From contig CAIVGN010000065.1 of NCBI GenBank assembly GCA_903905455.1, forward strand, positions 1 to 56,700: a stretch of DNA of 56,700 nucleotides, in the 5' to 3' direction. The notes beneath the pieces were generated by a model. The model was not told where the DNA came from. It saw only the letters and a program-made list of their open reading frames with translations, and searched no databases. This document shows, piece after piece, positions 38,963 through 46,781 of the stretch. This DNA comes from an uncultured Archangium sp. Lineage in GTDB: Bacteria > Myxococcota > Myxococcia > Myxococcales > Myxococcaceae. A program made the position numbers and the translations under genes. Within the stretch, counting starts at the first letter, position 1. Every line of letters starts with the position of its first letter.

Positions 38963-40183
38963 ATGAAGAAGTTGATCATCATCAGCGCCTCGCACGTGTG
39001 GGTCGAGGGCGCGCCCCGGCTCATGACGGTCGACGAGGTGCTGGCCCAGTCCTGGGCCAAGGCCGGCACCCTGCTCATCGCGGTGACGCCGTCGGAGGTC
39101 GGCCGGGTGTTGGCCACGGTGCGGACGCTCGACTCGGCGGTCACGCAGCAGTACCCGGGCGAGAACAGCTATTCCACGCTGCTGCTCGAGCCCAACGTGT
39201 ACCAGGTCTACGTGGCGCCCGACGAGCTGCTCAACCGGCTGCGCAAGCTGGGCCGGGACGTGCGCATCGTCCCCTTCCCGGCGGCCGTCTTGACCGAGGT
39301 GCTGGGCGAGACCCGCGAGAAGTCCTTCATCGAGAAGACGCAGATCTTCCTCAGCGCGCCGTCGCTGCGCGCCCCGGCGGACGCGGTGGCCAAGGAACTG
39401 GTGGTCATCGACACCGTCGGCGACCAGTTCTTGATCACCGCCATCCGCCACCGCGAGGTGGTGGCGGTGCGCGTGGCCCAGGGCGACGTGGTCACCGAGT
39501 TGCAGCGCACGCTGGCCGGCACCCGCATGGAGTCGCCCACCGTCATCTGCCGGGACGAGGAGTTGTCGCTGGACCTGCGCGCGGTGGGTTTCGTGGTGGA
39601 GCTCGCCACCGGGCCCGGCGACCTCATCGGCGCCTCGGCGCTCAAGCTGGTCGAGGGGCAGCGCTTTCTCAACCAATTCGAGGTGGCCCAGCGGCGCGCG
39701 GTGCAGTCCCGGCGCAAGGCCCTCAGCTTCCTGATGGTGAGCGTGGTGCTGTGCGTGGTCATGGCCTCCGGGTGGCTCTTCTTCCGCGCCCGCGAAGCCG
39801 TGGCCAGGACCGAGAGCGCCCGGCTGACCGCGCTCAAGGACGAGCAGATCGCGACGCTCATCGGGCTCAACCAGGAGCGCTACGGCTCGCTGGCGCGCGC
39901 GCAGTCGCTGCAGATCCGCGAGGAGTTGTTCGACCTGAGCATCAGCCTGCCGCCCCAGGTGGTCCTGTTGAGCGTGCGCAAGGACGAGCAGGGGCTGTCC
40001 GCGGTGGTGGAGCGCCGGCCCCAGGCGGCCCCTTTCTCGCGGGACGACCTGCGCATCGCGTTGTCCACGTCGCCGGCCTTCGCCCGGGCAGAGATCAGCG
40101 AAGAATACGAAGGCCACATCATCCGCTACCTGCTCAAGGTTCCCCCCGCGGCACTGCCGGTGCCGCCCACCCCCTCGAAGTGA
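38963..40183 (+). CDS. GspL-like / fused PilM-PilN-like inner-membrane assembly protein
   Basis: The 406 residues divide into a cytoplasmic domain (~1-250) with alternating strands like an actin-type fold but without a clear ATP-binding signature. One transmembrane helix follows (~255-275, FLMVSVVLCVVMASGWLFF), then a coiled coil with many Glu/Arg/Leu residues (~278-320) and a small periplasmic ferredoxin-like domain. This is the layout of GspL in type II secretion, and of PilM plus PilN joined in one chain. It would connect the ATPase inside to the periplasmic partners. The ATG at 38963 follows GAGGAG, just behind the secretin stop. Assignment is by architecture and place in the operon, not by sequence motif. 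Confidence 0.65.
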   Translation: MKKLIIISASHVWVEGAPRLMTVDEVLAQSWAKAGTLLIAVTPSEVGRVLATVRTLDSAVTQQYPGENSYSTLLLEPNVYQVYVAPDELLNRLRKLGRDVRIVPFPAAVLTEVLGETREKSFIEKTQIFLSAPSLRAPADAVAKELVVIDTVGDQFLITAIRHREVVAVRVAQGDVVTELQRTLAGTRMESPTVICRDEELSLDLRAVGFVVELATGPGDLIGASALKLVEGQRFLNQFEVAQRRAVQSRRKALSFLMVSVVLCVVMASGWLFFRAREAVARTESARLTALKDEQIATLIGLNQERYGSLARAQSLQIREELFDLSISLPPQVVLLSVRKDEQGLSAVVERRPQAAPFSRDDLRIALSTSPAFARAEISEEYEGHIIRYLLKVPPAALPVPPTPSK

Positions 40184-40186
40184 CGC

Positions 40187-40693
40187 ATGCCACTCATCTA
40201 CGCAGTGACCCTGATCCTGATGGCGCTCTCGGCCTGGCTGGGCGTCGAAGCCAGCGACGCCTATGACGCCGCGGAGGCGGCCCAGGGGGTCAACCTCACG
40301 CTCGAGGGAGAACTCCAACAATTGGCGCTCGACCGGGCCCGGTTCGATCACCTGGTGCCCGGGCCCCTGCGCTTCAATGCCGACGCCCTTTCCGACTTCT
40401 ATTCGCGGGTGATGGAGGCGGGCGAGGTGCTGGGGGCCGGGGTGCGCGTGCAGTCGCGCGACGCCGACACCGGCATGACGGCGCTGGTCTTCCAGGACCA
40501 GGGCCAGGGGGTCGGGGTGTGCCGGGTGACGCTGCACGCGGCCATCGAGGGCGATGACGCCACCCCGGTGTTGGCGATGTTCGAGGAAGAGCTGGCAGAG
40601 CTGCCGGTGACGGTTCGAACGGTGGCCGCCCGGCGCGTCTCCGCGGACATCGGGCTGACCATGGACGTCGACATTTTCGGGAGGATGCAATGA
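40187..40693 (+). CDS. GspM/PilO-like inner-membrane protein
   Basis: A 168-residue protein with one N-terminal transmembrane helix (PLIYAVTLILMALSAWLGV), a helical segment (~22-60) and a small alpha/beta domain (~75-165). Family members pair with GspL/PilN through such periplasmic ferredoxin-like domains. It begins 3 bp after the GspL-like gene and overlaps the next gene by 4 bp, the same position GspM or PilO would take. No sequence signature proves it; the assignment rests on size, topology and gene order. Confidence 0.55.
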   Translation: MPLIYAVTLILMALSAWLGVEASDAYDAAEAAQGVNLTLEGELQQLALDRARFDHLVPGPLRFNADALSDFYSRVMEAGEVLGAGVRVQSRDADTGMTALVFQDQGQGVGVCRVTLHAAIEGDDATPVLAMFEEELAELPVTVRTVAARRVSADIGLTMDVDIFGRMQ

Positions 40694-41205
40694 GCACGAG
40701 GCTGTGGGCCGTAGTGGCGTTGATCACCGTTCCGGTGGGCACGCAGGCAGAGGAGCCCCGGAAGGACAAGGGCGAGACCGTCGAGACGCGGGTCGCCGCG
40801 CCGCAGTCTCGAGAGGTGATCGAGCGCCTCAAGACCATGCGCGCGCAGCTGCTGCTCGACCAGGAATACAACCGCCTGCTCGAAGCGCGGGTCAAGCGCA
40901 TGGAGTTGGAAGAGAAGCTGGGGGTCGAGGGCGCGGAACTCAAGGGAGGGAAGCGGAGGGCCGACGACCTTCCCCGGCCTCCCCCGCGCAGCATCTCGGC
41001 GCCCCCCGCGGCACTCGATGTCTCGGGCCCCAGGGACCTGGTCGTCAAGTCGGTCACGGTGGCGCCCTTCAAGGAGGCGTTCGTCGTCTACAAGGGCCGG
41101 GTGTACACGGTGCGGCCCGGCGACCAGATGGGTGACCTCACGATCAAGGACATCACCGAGAACGGCGTCGTCACCAACCGCTCTGCCGTCATGATGGAGC
41201 CGTGA
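40690..41205 (+). CDS. PilP/GspC-like periplasmic protein
   Basis: This 171-residue product has a signal peptide (LWAVVALITVPVGTQA), a long charged helix likely to be a coiled coil (~40-85) and a proline-rich linker. A small beta domain (~118-170) contains AFVVYKGRVYTVRPGDQMGD and LTIKDITENGVVT. That last part is the 'xxYKGxxYxVxxGDxxG...ItxItxxgV' pattern of PilP/GspC homology-region domains, which dock onto the secretin's N-terminal ring. It therefore probably links the inner-membrane platform to the secretin. The overlap with both neighbours keeps it in the coupled operon. Confidence 0.62.
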   Translation: MSTRLWAVVALITVPVGTQAEEPRKDKGETVETRVAAPQSREVIERLKTMRAQLLLDQEYNRLLEARVKRMELEEKLGVEGAELKGGKRRADDLPRPPPRSISAPPAALDVSGPRDLVVKSVTVAPFKEAFVVYKGRVYTVRPGDQMGDLTIKDITENGVVTNRSAVMMEP

Positions 41206-41207
41206 CC

Positions 41208-43052
41208 ATGGCGGTTCCCCCCAAGCCGGCGTCTCCCCAGCGTCCATCGTCACCTCCCAAGCCGGCCGCCGAGTCTGCCCCCCCGCCCGTCGCGCAGCCC
41301 AGGGCCCCGGCCCCCCGGCTGCCTCCGGCGGCGCCGGGCCGCGGAGGGCGGCTCCACCTGGGCGAGATGCTGCTGCACGCCGGGGTGATCAACCAGGCGA
41401 AGCTCGACCAGGCGCTGAGCATGGCGCGCCGCAACAACGAGCGCCTGGGCTCGGTGTTGATTGCCAACGGCTTCGCGCGCCCCGAGGAGATCGCCAAGAC
41501 GCTGGCGCAGCAGTTTCGCGTGGCCTACCTCGAGCCGAACCGGGTGAAGGTGGAGATGGTCGATCGCGAGGCGGTCACCCTCGTGGGCATCAAGGTGCTC
41601 AAAGAGCGCAAGATGCTGCCGCTGTTGTCCCGGGGGCGCCCGCAGCTGCTCCTGGGGGACCCCCTCGATACCCAGGGCACCGACCAGGTCGAGGCGGTGC
41701 TCGGCAAGCGCGAGTACGTGATCAGCACCACGAGCGCGATCGAGATGGTGCTGCAGATCATCTCGTTCGAGACGGTCGACGCCGACCAGATCGTCGAGAG
41801 CGCGCGCGACAGCATCGAGGCCGGCGAGGTCAACGCGCTCTTCCAGTACATCCTCGCCAAGGCGGTGCTGGAAAAAGCCAGCGACGTCCACATCGAGCCC
41901 AGCGCGAGCACCTCGGTGGTGCGGTACCGCATCGACGGCGAGATGAAGGTGGCGCTTTCCATTCCCCGCACGCGCCACGACAACCTCGCCAACGTGATCT
42001 ACGGCATGGCCGGGGTCGACCTGTCCGACTTCGGGCGGCTCCACGACGGGCGCTTCTCCTTCGCCTTCGCCGGTCGCAAGCTCGACATCCGCTTCGCCTC
42101 CAGCCCCACGGTCGAGGGGCCGATGATGGTGATGCGTATCCTCGACGATACGCGCTCGTTGGCGACGCTGGAGGAGCTGGGCTACGCGCCGTGGAACCTC
42201 ACGGCCATCGACCAGCTGTTGCGGTACCCTTTCGGTCTGGTGCTGGTCGTCGGGCCCACGGGCTCGGGCAAGACCACCACGCTCTATTCGTGCCTGAGCC
42301 GCATCAACGACGGCGCCACCAAGATCCTCACGGTGGAAGACCCGGTCGAGATCCGGGTGCCGTCGGTGCAGCAGGTGCAGGTCAACGAGAAGGCCGAGGT
42401 GACCTTCGCCCGCTCGATTCGCGCCTTCCTCCGCCAGGACCCCGACGTGATCCTGGTGGGCGAGATCCGCGACGAGGAGACCGCCCGGGAGGCCTTCCGC
42501 GCGGCGAACACCGGCCACCTCGTCTTCTCGACGCTGCACGCCAACTCGTCGGTGGAGGCCATCGGTCGCCTGATGGACCTGGGCATGGACCCCTACCAGG
42601 TGTCGACCACGCTGCTGGGGTCGCTCTCCCAGCGCCTGATGCGCAAGGTGTGCAAGTACTGCGCGAAGCGCGTGTCGCTCAACCCCGCCACCCTCATTCC
42701 CGAGCACGCCGAGAACCTCTTCGGCGCCGGGCGGGTGCCCACCGCGCCCTTCGAGGTCTTCGAGCAGGGGACGGGCTGCGAGAAGTGCAGCGGGGGCAAC
42801 GCCGGTCGGACGGTGGTGGCCGAGGTGATGCTGCTTGAAAAGTCGGTGCGGGAGCTCATCTACCAGCGGGCGTCGAACCAGCAGGTCGTCCAGGCCGCGC
42901 GCGAGCACGGGTTCCGGACCATGACCGACAACGCCCTGTGGATGTTGGTGAAGGGGGAAGCCTCGCTCAAGGAGATCGAGGCGACCATTGGCCCGGTGAC
43001 CCTGGCTCGGGGCAAGCGCGGCGATCGAACTCAGAACGGAGGGACACCATGA
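41208..43052 (+). CDS. GspE/MshE-type assembly ATPase with MshEN domain
   Basis: A 614-residue hexameric motor of the PilB/GspE family. A Pro/Ala-rich head (~1-47) precedes an MshEN domain (~48-150) with two copies of the LGxxLxxxGxIxxxxLxxAL motif; the second begins RLGSVLIANGF. The motor domain shows Walker A GPTGSGKT (349-356), Asp-box, Walker B ILVGEIRDEETA and His-box TGHLVFSTLHANSS. Two CxxC pairs (CKYC and CEKC) make the zinc-binding C-terminal element. MshEN domains in MshE bind cyclic di-GMP, so the machine may be switched by that messenger. ATG 41208 is preferred for its spacing to GGAG; a GTG at 41202 overlapping the previous stop is possible. Confidence 0.93.
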   Translation: MAVPPKPASPQRPSSPPKPAAESAPPPVAQPRAPAPRLPPAAPGRGGRLHLGEMLLHAGVINQAKLDQALSMARRNNERLGSVLIANGFARPEEIAKTLAQQFRVAYLEPNRVKVEMVDREAVTLVGIKVLKERKMLPLLSRGRPQLLLGDPLDTQGTDQVEAVLGKREYVISTTSAIEMVLQIISFETVDADQIVESARDSIEAGEVNALFQYILAKAVLEKASDVHIEPSASTSVVRYRIDGEMKVALSIPRTRHDNLANVIYGMAGVDLSDFGRLHDGRFSFAFAGRKLDIRFASSPTVEGPMMVMRILDDTRSLATLEELGYAPWNLTAIDQLLRYPFGLVLVVGPTGSGKTTTLYSCLSRINDGATKILTVEDPVEIRVPSVQQVQVNEKAEVTFARSIRAFLRQDPDVILVGEIRDEETAREAFRAANTGHLVFSTLHANSSVEAIGRLMDLGMDPYQVSTTLLGSLSQRLMRKVCKYCAKRVSLNPATLIPEHAENLFGAGRVPTAPFEVFEQGTGCEKCSGGNAGRTVVAEVMLLEKSVRELIYQRASNQQVVQAAREHGFRTMTDNALWMLVKGEASLKEIEATIGPVTLARGKRGDRTQNGGTP

Positions 43053-43594
43053 AGAATCGTCTTGTCGTCGCCGGTGGTCTGCTGGTCGCGGGAGCTGGCT
43101 GCAGCCTGTTCGCCAACCCGCCCGTGGAATGTGATCCCAACCGCGAGGCGGTGGTGCAGTTGGAGCAGACGGTGTCGCCGGCTCGCGCCGGGCTCCCCTG
43201 CGCCTTCGTCGACCCGTACCCCTTCACGGTCGCCTACGCGCCCCGCGTCGACCGGCTCGCCCTTGCGGAGTCGGCCCCGGGGACCCCCGCGTCGGCTGAT
43301 TCGGTGCTGATCGGCGGCGCGGTGAAGGTGACGCAGAGCAGCGCCGCCACCCGCCTGTGCGCGAGCGTCGAGGACGCCTGCGCCAACGGAGGGGCGCCGG
43401 AGATCGCCACCACCATTCGCGGCGACGGGAGCCTGGCCTACCAGGGCCTGTTCTCGGTGGACGCGCTCGGGGTGGTGCTCAACCCCGGCGACAGCTACAG
43501 CTGGACCGGGGTGGTGGCCACGGAGATCTTCGGCCCCGGCAACAGCTGCCCGGTGAAGGGCTCCGTCACCTTGACCTGCCAGAAGCCCCAGTAG
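43049..43594 (+). CDS. Operon-associated lipoprotein, possible pilotin or pilus accessory
   Basis: The 181-residue product has a signal peptide ending in LLVAGAGC; the residue at -3 is not the usual Leu, but the small residues and Cys suggest lipidation. The mature part is predicted as a beta sandwich (VRLTQ-like alternate strands from ~80 on) with three cysteine pairs (ECDPN, PCAFV, RLCAS...DACAN, NSCPV...LTCQK). It lies between the ATPase and GspF genes, coupled by ATGA to the former. In other systems a lipoprotein in this place helps the secretin reach the outer membrane (pilotin), but nothing here resembles a known pilotin in sequence. Confidence 0.6.
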   Translation: MKNRLVVAGGLLVAGAGCSLFANPPVECDPNREAVVQLEQTVSPARAGLPCAFVDPYPFTVAYAPRVDRLALAESAPGTPASADSVLIGGAVKVTQSSAATRLCASVEDACANGGAPEIATTIRGDGSLAYQGLFSVDALGVVLNPGDSYSWTGVVATEIFGPGNSCPVKGSVTLTCQKPQ

Positions 43595-44779
43595 ATGCAC
43601 TACCGCTACCAGGCCATCGGCAAGTCGGGGCGCTTCATCGAGGGCAAGGCCTCGGCCGAGGACATCGCCGTGCTCCGGGGGGACCTCGCGCGCTCGGGGC
43701 TCTCGCTGGTGGACGCGCGGCCCGACGTGGTCGCGGTGCTGGCTGCGTCGCTCAAGCCCTCCAGCCTCTCTCCGGCGGTGATGATCGACGTCTTTGGTTT
43801 CTTGCGGGGCCTGCTGGCCATGGGCATCGACATGGTCACCGCCTGGGAATCGGTGGGTGACGCGCTCACCAGCCAGGTGGCCAAGGAGGCCTGCTCCTCG
43901 ATCCAGGCGTCGATTCGGGCCGGGTACTCGCTGGCCGACGCGATGGAACGGGTGCGGGTCTTCCCCCAGCTGGTGATCGGCAACGTGAAGGCCGGCGAGA
44001 TGTCCGGCAAGCTCGAGAAGGTCTTCGGTTCGCTGGAGGACACCTACCGGCAGCAGCAGGCCCTGACGCAGCAGGTGCTCAAGGCGACGATGTACCCGCT
44101 GATCTCGGTGGTGGTGCTGTTCTTCATCGCCGTGGGCCTGCTCGCCGGCGTGGTGCCGCAACTCAAGGAGATCTTCCCCCCTCACCCTCCGTGGCCCACC
44201 CGCATTCTCGTGTTCTTGTCGGAGTCGGTGGTCGGCTACTGGTGGACGGTGCCCTTCGTGGCCTGTTCCCTGGGGTTCGGCTGGTGGCGCATGCCGGACC
44301 GCTACAAGACCCGCGTCTGGGAACTGTTCTACCGGGCGCCGGTCTTTGGGGAGCCGCTGAAGAACGTGGTGCTCTCGAACTGCTTCGACAACCTGGCGCT
44401 GATGCTCGACGCCGGCGTGCCGCTCACCCAGTCGTTGCGCATCGTGGCCGACGCCGTGTCCTCCCGCGCCCTCAAGGTGCGGCTCGAGTACATCCTCTCG
44501 AACATCGAGAAGGGGGGGCGCCTGTCCGATGGGTTTCGCGACCCTTTCTTTCCGGCGGTGACCGCGGGGGTGATGGCCCAGGGTGAAATGATCGGGGCCA
44601 TCGACGCCTACTTCAAGCGCCTCTCGGGCTTCCTGCGCGACCGCGCCCAGGCGCGGTTGCTGACGCTCTCCACCCTCATCGAACCGCTGCTGCTCCTGGT
44701 GGGCGGCGGCATGTTGATGCTGCTGGCGGTCGGCATCTTCCTGCCGATCTACGGGCAGATGAAGAACATCGGGCACTGA
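43595..44779 (+). CDS. GspF/PilC-type polytopic inner-membrane platform protein
   Basis: The 394 residues show two copies of the T2SSF cytoplasmic helical domain (~65-175 and ~270-380), each followed by a membrane helix, with a further helix in the middle (LISVVVLFFIAVGLLAGVVP, VVGYWWTVPFVACSLGFGW, LLLLVGGGMLMLLAVGIFLPIY). The repeat signature MYPLI and LMLDAGVPLTQSL / ALMLGAG-type segments match GspF. The protein is the base on which pilins are assembled by the ATPase. ATG directly follows the previous stop (TAGATG). It is the last plus-strand gene of the locus and converges with the three-prepilin operon across 34 bp. Confidence 0.92.
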   Translation: MHYRYQAIGKSGRFIEGKASAEDIAVLRGDLARSGLSLVDARPDVVAVLAASLKPSSLSPAVMIDVFGFLRGLLAMGIDMVTAWESVGDALTSQVAKEACSSIQASIRAGYSLADAMERVRVFPQLVIGNVKAGEMSGKLEKVFGSLEDTYRQQQALTQQVLKATMYPLISVVVLFFIAVGLLAGVVPQLKEIFPPHPPWPTRILVFLSESVVGYWWTVPFVACSLGFGWWRMPDRYKTRVWELFYRAPVFGEPLKNVVLSNCFDNLALMLDAGVPLTQSLRIVADAVSSRALKVRLEYILSNIEKGGRLSDGFRDPFFPAVTAGVMAQGEMIGAIDAYFKRLSGFLRDRAQARLLTLSTLIEPLLLLVGGGMLMLLAVGIFLPIYGQMKNIGH

Positions 44780-44813
44780 GCGACGACGCCCCGCAGGGGG
44801 CCATGCCCTCCCC

Positions 44814-45470
44814 TCACGGGGGGCACTTGAGCGTCCCGCCCGGGCCGCTGGGCACGGGCACCTTCCCGTTGCAGGCCTGGAGCAGGTTGGCGCCCGGCTT
44901 GGGGACGAAGCTGCAGCAGCGCACGTAGCCAGCGGGCAACGCCGTGGCCGAGGGCGGACACCCGGCCCCGCAGCTCGACTGGGGCAGGTACGAGATGAAG
45001 GCCTCGGAGATGGTCAGCGGCACGCTGGTGGAGACGCCGAAGAGGCACGCCGGGGCGACCGCCCCCGCGGGGGCGTACACGCTGACCTCGTAGGCCTGTG
45101 CCCAGGGGTTCTGCATGAAGGTGGGGGAGCCCTGGGCCATGGGGTTGGCCGGGCCGGCGCCGCTGGTGAGGTAGCCGCCGCTGAGCACGTCGAGGAGGAA
45201 CTTCCCCTTGGTGTACCCGGTGCTGCAGTAGCCGGAGGCGTTCTCACCGGGCCAGCGGTTGGGGTTGTTGGCGTTCTGGACGTAGAAGAGTCGGGCCGCG
45301 TCGTGAATCAAGGCCACGTCTCCGGCGGCTTTCTCGGCCATGCGGTTGCGCATGGTCTCGATGATGTCCGGCACGATGGCCCCCGCCAGGATGGCGGCCA
45401 CCCCGATGACGATGCCCAGCTCGAGGAGAGTGAAGCCGCGGCGCGCTCTGGTTCGACGGGTCAATTTCAT
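44814..45470 (-). CDS. Type IV prepilin-like protein (pseudopilin 4)
   Basis: A 218-residue protein with basic leader RRTRARRG and signal G|FTLLELGIVIGVAAILAGAIVP; Glu is at +5. The head domain contains several cysteines (NASGYCST, PACLFG, QSSCGAGC, RCCSF, LQACNGK, GTLKCPP), more than usual for a pilin, echoing the disulfide-rich character of the locus. It is the last of a three-gene minus-strand operon, 6 bp behind its neighbour. Which pseudopilin role (major, tip or bridging) it plays cannot be told; the long head makes a minor, tip-located subunit likely. Confidence 0.82.
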   Translation of the reverse strand: MKLTRRTRARRGFTLLELGIVIGVAAILAGAIVPDIIETMRNRMAEKAAGDVALIHDAARLFYVQNANNPNRWPGENASGYCSTGYTKGKFLLDVLSGGYLTSGAGPANPMAQGSPTFMQNPWAQAYEVSVYAPAGAVAPACLFGVSTSVPLTISEAFISYLPQSSCGAGCPPSATALPAGYVRCCSFVPKPGANLLQACNGKVPVPSGPGGTLKCPP

Positions 45471-45476
45471 GCGGCG

Positions 45477-46202
45477 TCAGGGCCTCATCGGGGTGTCGGT
45501 GAACAGCGGGGGGAGCGACTGTACGGTGCTCGGGTCGTCGGCGGCGTAGCTGTACTTGAACTGCGCCGACTCCCGGTGGAACACGGGGGTGGAGACCAGC
45601 AAGCACCTCGTCGGCTCCCCGGTGAGCGGGGTCGGGGCGGTGCACGCACCGCAGTCGAGGGCTCCGGCAAACCCAGCAGAGCCCAGCTCGTCCTGGGGGA
45701 CGCAGGTCAGCACCTCGGCCCGCGTCGGATAGAGGCAGACCACGAAGGGTTCACACCAGGCGTTGAAGCCGTTGCCGTAGACCGTGCTGCCTCCGCCGAA
45801 CATCGCCAGCAGGGGCGACCCGGCCGGCACCGCGCTGACGGTCGGGAAATAGGTGAAGTTGCTCCACGGGGCCCCGGCATTCCCGGTGGCTGGGCAGAGG
45901 GCGGCGGCGTTGGGTGCCCGCGACAGATCGTAACAAAGGGGCGCGGTGCCGGAGAGGGGCACCGAGGCGGCCGCGCCGGTCGGGCGAAAGCGGAAGAGGC
46001 CGGGGTTCTGCCGGTCGATGACCAGGTTGCGCTTGAGCGCCGCCGCTGCCGAGCGCGAAATCGAGAACAGCTCCTTGCCGGTGCGCTCGGAGCGGGCGCC
46101 CTGGTTGGCGCCCTTCATGGTGGCGGCGATGGCCGTCAGCATGATGATCGCCACCCCGAGCACGATGCCCAGTTCGAGCAGTGTGAAGCCCCTCCTGCGC
46201 AC
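45477..46202 (-). CDS. Type IV prepilin-like protein (pseudopilin 3)
   Basis: The 241-residue product has a very short leader, MRRRG, followed by FTLLELGIVLGVAIIMLTAIAATM, so cleavage leaves a mature protein with Glu+5. The head contains six or more cysteines, including CYDL, LCPAT, WCEPFVVC and DCGAC. It is the middle gene of the minus-strand prepilin operon, 3 bp after pseudopilin 2. Its large head resembles those of minor pilins that start or cap filaments. Confidence 0.82.
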   Translation of the reverse strand: MRRRGFTLLELGIVLGVAIIMLTAIAATMKGANQGARSERTGKELFSISRSAAAALKRNLVIDRQNPGLFRFRPTGAAASVPLSGTAPLCYDLSRAPNAAALCPATGNAGAPWSNFTYFPTVSAVPAGSPLLAMFGGGSTVYGNGFNAWCEPFVVCLYPTRAEVLTCVPQDELGSAGFAGALDCGACTAPTPLTGEPTRCLLVSTPVFHRESAQFKYSYAADDPSTVQSLPPLFTDTPMRP

Positions 46203-46205
46203 GGC

Positions 46206-46700
46206 TCACCTCATGACGACGGAAAAAGTGGTGCCGTTGCAGGTGGCGCTCACGGCCTTGTCTTGCAGGCTGGCCACCAGGTACGGCGGGCTGCCGGCGC
46301 ACTCTTCAGCGGGCACCGGCATGTCGATCTTGATGCAGGCAAACTCGGCGCAGGTGGTCCCCGCGGTGTGAGGCGTGACGATGATGTTGGGGTCGGCCCA
46401 GGGCGTGGTCACGTTGGTGGGCAGGAAGCCTTCGGCTCGCAGCCCCTTGAGGGTCACGTTGGCCGGGTCGTTCTGGCTGACCGAGATGCCGTAGGACAAC
46501 CCCTTGCGATGCCGTAGCGAGAACTGCTGAGAGGCCTTGCGGATGGTCAGCACCAGCTCCACGGCCGTGCGTTCCCGCGCGGCCCGGAAGTAGCCAGCGC
46601 TGCTGATCACCACGACCGCCAGGATGGCGATCACCGCCAACACGATGCCCAGTTCGACCAGCGAAAAGCCGCGCGGCACCTTCTTGCTCGAAACAGCCAT
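46206..46700 (-). CDS. Type IV prepilin-like protein (pseudopilin 2)
   Basis: A 164-residue prepilin: leader KKVPRG, then FSLVELGIVLAVIAILAVVVISSAG with Glu at +5. Three cysteines in the head (TCAEFACIK, EECAG, SATCNG) could form a C-terminal loop. It heads the minus-strand operon of three prepilins, facing the plus-strand core genes. No clear promoter was found in the 81 bp between it and the preceding nuclease-like gene, so transcription may read through from there. Confidence 0.84.
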   Translation of the reverse strand: MAVSSKKVPRGFSLVELGIVLAVIAILAVVVISSAGYFRAARERTAVELVLTIRKASQQFSLRHRKGLSYGISVSQNDPANVTLKGLRAEGFLPTNVTTPWADPNIIVTPHTAGTTCAEFACIKIDMPVPAEECAGSPPYLVASLQDKAVSATCNGTTFSVVMR

Positions 46701-46781
46701 GGCGGGACCCTAGCGCACCCCTCCCGGGGCTCGCAGCCCGGTCAGGCGCGACTTTTTCTACGTGGCGGGGGCAGGCCCCGC

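Noticed and set aside
44780-44813. Bidirectional terminator between GspF and the convergent prepilins
   Set aside because: G/C-rich runs can pair in several ways, but no clear stem with T run on either strand.
46725-46760. Strong GC hairpin followed at a distance by TTTTT
   Set aside because: The T run starts about ten bases after the stem and no plus-strand gene precedes it; on the minus strand there is no T run in the right place.
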